Assembly (NCBI RefSeq): GCF_019973615.1
Contig: NZ_AP024238.1
Location: 2,653,989-2,717,988 of the forward strand
Direction: 5' to 3'
Origin: Rhodoferax lithotrophicus
Lineage (GTDB): Bacteria; Pseudomonadota; Gammaproteobacteria; Burkholderiales; Burkholderiaceae_C
DNA: 64,000 bases
Below the pieces are notes generated by a model that worked only from the letters and a program-made list of their open reading frames with translations, searched no databases and was not told the origin of the DNA. Of the stretch, positions 62,161 through 64,000 are shown in pieces. Every line of letters starts with the position of its first letter. Positions within the stretch are counted from its first letter, which is position 1. The position numbers and the translations under genes are program-made.

Positions 62161-63393
62161 ATGAATAAAAATCATCGAAAGTTTGACATGAATGAGCCTG
62201 AAGTTCCCTCTTCCACAATCAATCATGCTGAAAAGGCAGTACTGAATCCAACACACCGTAAGCCCAGTCGCAACTTAGCCGCAAAATCAATATCTCAACC
62301 CAAGATAGTCAAGGTGCGTAGCGTTGGGCGAGGCGACGTTACGGGCGCAAAAACCCAAGCTGGCGTTTCGCGCAAGGCGATCCAGGCCAGCGTAGATGCA
62401 GCGCAAGGCAGCAAGATCAATGCAGTGAAAGACATCATGTCGGTTCACACCAGCAAACTGGACGCACTAAAAACCTTGCTTGAAGGCAGTTCACCCGATG
62501 ATGCCGCAGCCATTCGGCAAATGTTATTGGAAAGCCAGGTGAGCCCCAAAGGTATGGGCTCGCAGCCTGATGAAGAGTTGGCCAGCGATTGGCGCACCGG
62601 GGGTTATCCGTATAAGAACCTGATGTCACGCAAACGCTATGAGGCCCAAAAATACAAGTTGCAAGTTGAATTGCTGAAACTGCAGAGCTGGGCCAAAGAA
62701 ACAGGTCAACGTGTGGTGATCTTGTTTGAAGGACGTGATGCGGCGGGCAAGGGGGGCACCATTCGGCGTTTTATGGAGCACCTGAATCCCCGGGGTGCCC
62801 GTGTGGTAGCGCTTGAAAAACCTTCAGAAGCCGAACGTGGTCAATGGTACTTTCAACGCTATGTGCAGCATTTGCCCACTGCTGGCGAAATCGTATTGTT
62901 TGACCGCTCCTGGTACAACCGTGCCGGGGTTGAACGTGTGATGGGGTTTTGTTCAGAATCTGAGTACCAGCAATTCATTCACCAGGCCCCCTTGTTTGAG
63001 CGTCAGTTGGTGCAAAGCGGGGTATATCTGATCAAATTCTGGTTTTCAGTGAGCCGCAAAGAGCAGCGCCGCCGGTTCAAAGAGCGCGAGCTACACCCGC
63101 TGAAACAATGGAAACTCAGTCCGATTGACTTGGCTTCTCTGGACAAATGGGACGACTACACCAAGGCCAAAGAAGCGATGTTTTTTGAAACCGATACCGC
63201 CGATGCCCCTTGGACAGTCATCAAATCAGATTGCAAAAAACGCGCCCGACTCAATGCCATGCGCTATGTGTTGCATAAACTACCGTATACCAACAAGGAT
63301 GTGACCAACATCGGCACGCTCGACACCTTGCTGGTGGGGCGTGCTCATGTAGTGTACGAACGCGGCGAGCACCCTGGTAGCGTGCTGCTGTAA
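62161..63393 (+). CDS. ppk2: Polyphosphate kinase 2
   Basis: About 410 residues from ATG 62161; ATGs at 62140 and 62188 are alternatives and no site is decisive. PPK2 core about 165-400: Walker A ILFEGRDAAGKGGTIRRF, lid EKPSEAERGQWYFQRY, Walker B VLFDRSWYNRAGVERV, and FWFSVSRKEQRRRF. The enzyme uses polyphosphate to make NTP/NDP, or the reverse. The N-terminal 130 residues (KPSRNLAAKSISQPKIVKVR, Ser/Lys/Thr rich) are an extra low-complexity tail of unknown role; class I PPK2 are shorter. Confidence 0.9.
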   Translation: MNKNHRKFDMNEPEVPSSTINHAEKAVLNPTHRKPSRNLAAKSISQPKIVKVRSVGRGDVTGAKTQAGVSRKAIQASVDAAQGSKINAVKDIMSVHTSKLDALKTLLEGSSPDDAAAIRQMLLESQVSPKGMGSQPDEELASDWRTGGYPYKNLMSRKRYEAQKYKLQVELLKLQSWAKETGQRVVILFEGRDAAGKGGTIRRFMEHLNPRGARVVALEKPSEAERGQWYFQRYVQHLPTAGEIVLFDRSWYNRAGVERVMGFCSESEYQQFIHQAPLFERQLVQSGVYLIKFWFSVSRKEQRRRFKERELHPLKQWKLSPIDLASLDKWDDYTKAKEAMFFETDTADAPWTVIKSDCKKRARLNAMRYVLHKLPYTNKDVTNIGTLDTLLVGRAHVVYERGEHPGSVLL

Positions 63394-63398
63394 CAAAC

Positions 63399-63911
63399 TC
63401 AGTGGTGTGAGGCCCGTTGCCAGATCAGCAACAGGGCCAGTACGCCAATCAAGAAAAAACAAACAAAAGACCAATTGGCGATAGAACCGCCAAGAAATGT
63501 CCAGTCCACAGCAGAACAGTCGCCGCTGCCCTTAAAGATCATTGGAATCACGCGGTTGATTGGGAAGTTTTCAATCATGCCGTAGAAATCGCGCCCACAA
63601 GTGGCGATCTCGGGGGGATACCATTGCAACCAACTTTGTCTCGCAGCCACAAAAGCGCCAAAACCGGCCTCAACAAGCATCAGAAAAGCGCTTGTAATGT
63701 GTAGAGATTTTTTGTCGCCAAGCGCTGCAAGACCAGCCGTAACAGCTATCAAAATAAGTGCATAGCGTTGAACAATGCACATTGGACAAGGATTCAGGCC
63801 AACACTTTGTTGCAAGTACAAACCAAAGGCCAGCATGGATAGACAAGCAACACAAACCAGGACAAAAAAACGTCTTGGTTTCTGATCAAGCAAAGCCAAT
63901 CCGAAGCTCAT
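63399..63911 (-). CDS. dsbB: Disulfide bond formation protein B
   Basis: 170 residues, four membrane helices. First periplasmic Cys pair NPCPMC (about 41-44) and the second pair in ATCGRDF (about 103) and SGDCSAVDW (about 130), both as in E. coli DsbB. It reoxidises DsbA and passes electrons to quinones. A GGAGGAAAT site precedes the start. The 5 bp to ppk2 are convergent. Confidence 0.95.
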   Translation of the reverse strand: MSFGLALLDQKPRRFFVLVCVACLSMLAFGLYLQQSVGLNPCPMCIVQRYALILIAVTAGLAALGDKKSLHITSAFLMLVEAGFGAFVAARQSWLQWYPPEIATCGRDFYGMIENFPINRVIPMIFKGSGDCSAVDWTFLGGSIANWSFVCFFLIGVLALLLIWQRASHH

Positions 63912-63949
63912 CGCATTTCCTCCAAACAGACCATGCCAGAAACCATGGA

Positions 63950-64000
63950 TTATTTGGAAGCTTCGTCCAGCGCTTTACAGGATGGAGAACACACCGCCTG
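63950..64000 (-). CDS. Possible C-terminal fragment of an unidentified gene
   Basis: The minus strand reads into a TAA at 63950-63952 after 16 codons ending CSPSCKALDEASK. A plus-strand frame from ATG 63933 (MPETMDYLEASSSALQDGEH...) covers the same bases, so orientation is ambiguous. Neither is recognised. Confidence 0.3.
   Translation of the reverse strand, partial: QAVCSPSCKALDEASK

Noticed and set aside
1..64000. CRISPR arrays, tRNA and rRNA genes, prophage
   Set aside because: I saw no regularly spaced direct repeats, tRNA-like cloverleaf with GGTTCGA arm, or phage structural genes. A covariance-model scan would be needed to be certain for small RNAs.
63933..64000. Plus-strand start of a gene at the window edge
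   Set aside because: The same bases read as a C-terminal fragment on the other strand; neither has support from similarity.

Overview
The window looks like chromosomal DNA of a betaproteobacterium of the order Burkholderiales, most likely family Comamonadaceae (Rhodoferax/Polaromonas-like). Support comes from protein features, from gene orders typical of the group (mltG-tmk-holB-pilZ-tatD; murJ/rpsT/DUF3579/argD/argF; pcnB-folK with HAD-hda-perM and purM), and from a dense family of ~50-bp interspersed repeats containing the core GATAGCTGCTTACGC. I saw no rRNA, tRNA, CRISPR array, prophage or intact insertion sequence. Most of the window is housekeeping DNA.

Layout. 1-7.2 kb: start of a decarboxylase gene, an NfeD/SPFH membrane pair, then a leftward run mltG-tmk-holB-pilZ-tatD-ankyrin with ATGA overlaps, and divergent ygfZ. 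7.2-10 kb: an esterase-acetyltransferase fusion and an iron alcohol dehydrogenase, separated by a 162-bp palindromic MITE-like element. 10-24.4 kb: a two-part amidoligase/transglutaminase island (transglutaminase-DUF2126; circularly permuted ATP-grasp-alpha-E; transglutaminase) split by a ~7-kb block. The block carries the biotin ECF transporter bioMNY, a ProQ-family gene, and CoA-ester enzymes (AMP-forming ligase, atypical thiolase, MaoC hydratase, nitroreductase).

24.5-31.7 kb: RidA, a two-component pair transcribed tail to tail, a secreted lipoprotein behind tandem GC-rich palindromes, and a chemoreceptor. 31.7-43.7 kb: folK, pcnB, HAD phosphatase, hda, perM, purM, an MFS transporter, a coupled isochorismatase/DJ-1/GlxA operon, sirB1 and murJ. 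43.8-48.8 kb: rpsT, DUF3579, argD-argF behind a leader with an intrinsic terminator, YkgJ, a small membrane protein and a PEP-CTERM surface protein. 48.8-64 kb: FAD monooxygenase, GNAT, a decayed RelE/HigB-like toxin, hrpA, a hemerythrin plus HD-GYP operon, a GalT/HIT-like enzyme, a thioredoxin with an Lgt-like membrane part, argA, a ParA-like ATPase, ppk2 and dsbB.

The two strongest leads are the amidoligase/transglutaminase island and the bioMNY-linked acyl-CoA gene set, whose thiolase lacks its second catalytic cysteine. The third is genome-level: the short repeats lie in intergenic DNA and also in frame inside at least six genes (tmk, mltG, ygfZ, murJ, argF, hrpA). In murJ the repeat encodes part of the last transmembrane helix. 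hrpA also contains a 96-bp palindromic element of a different family.
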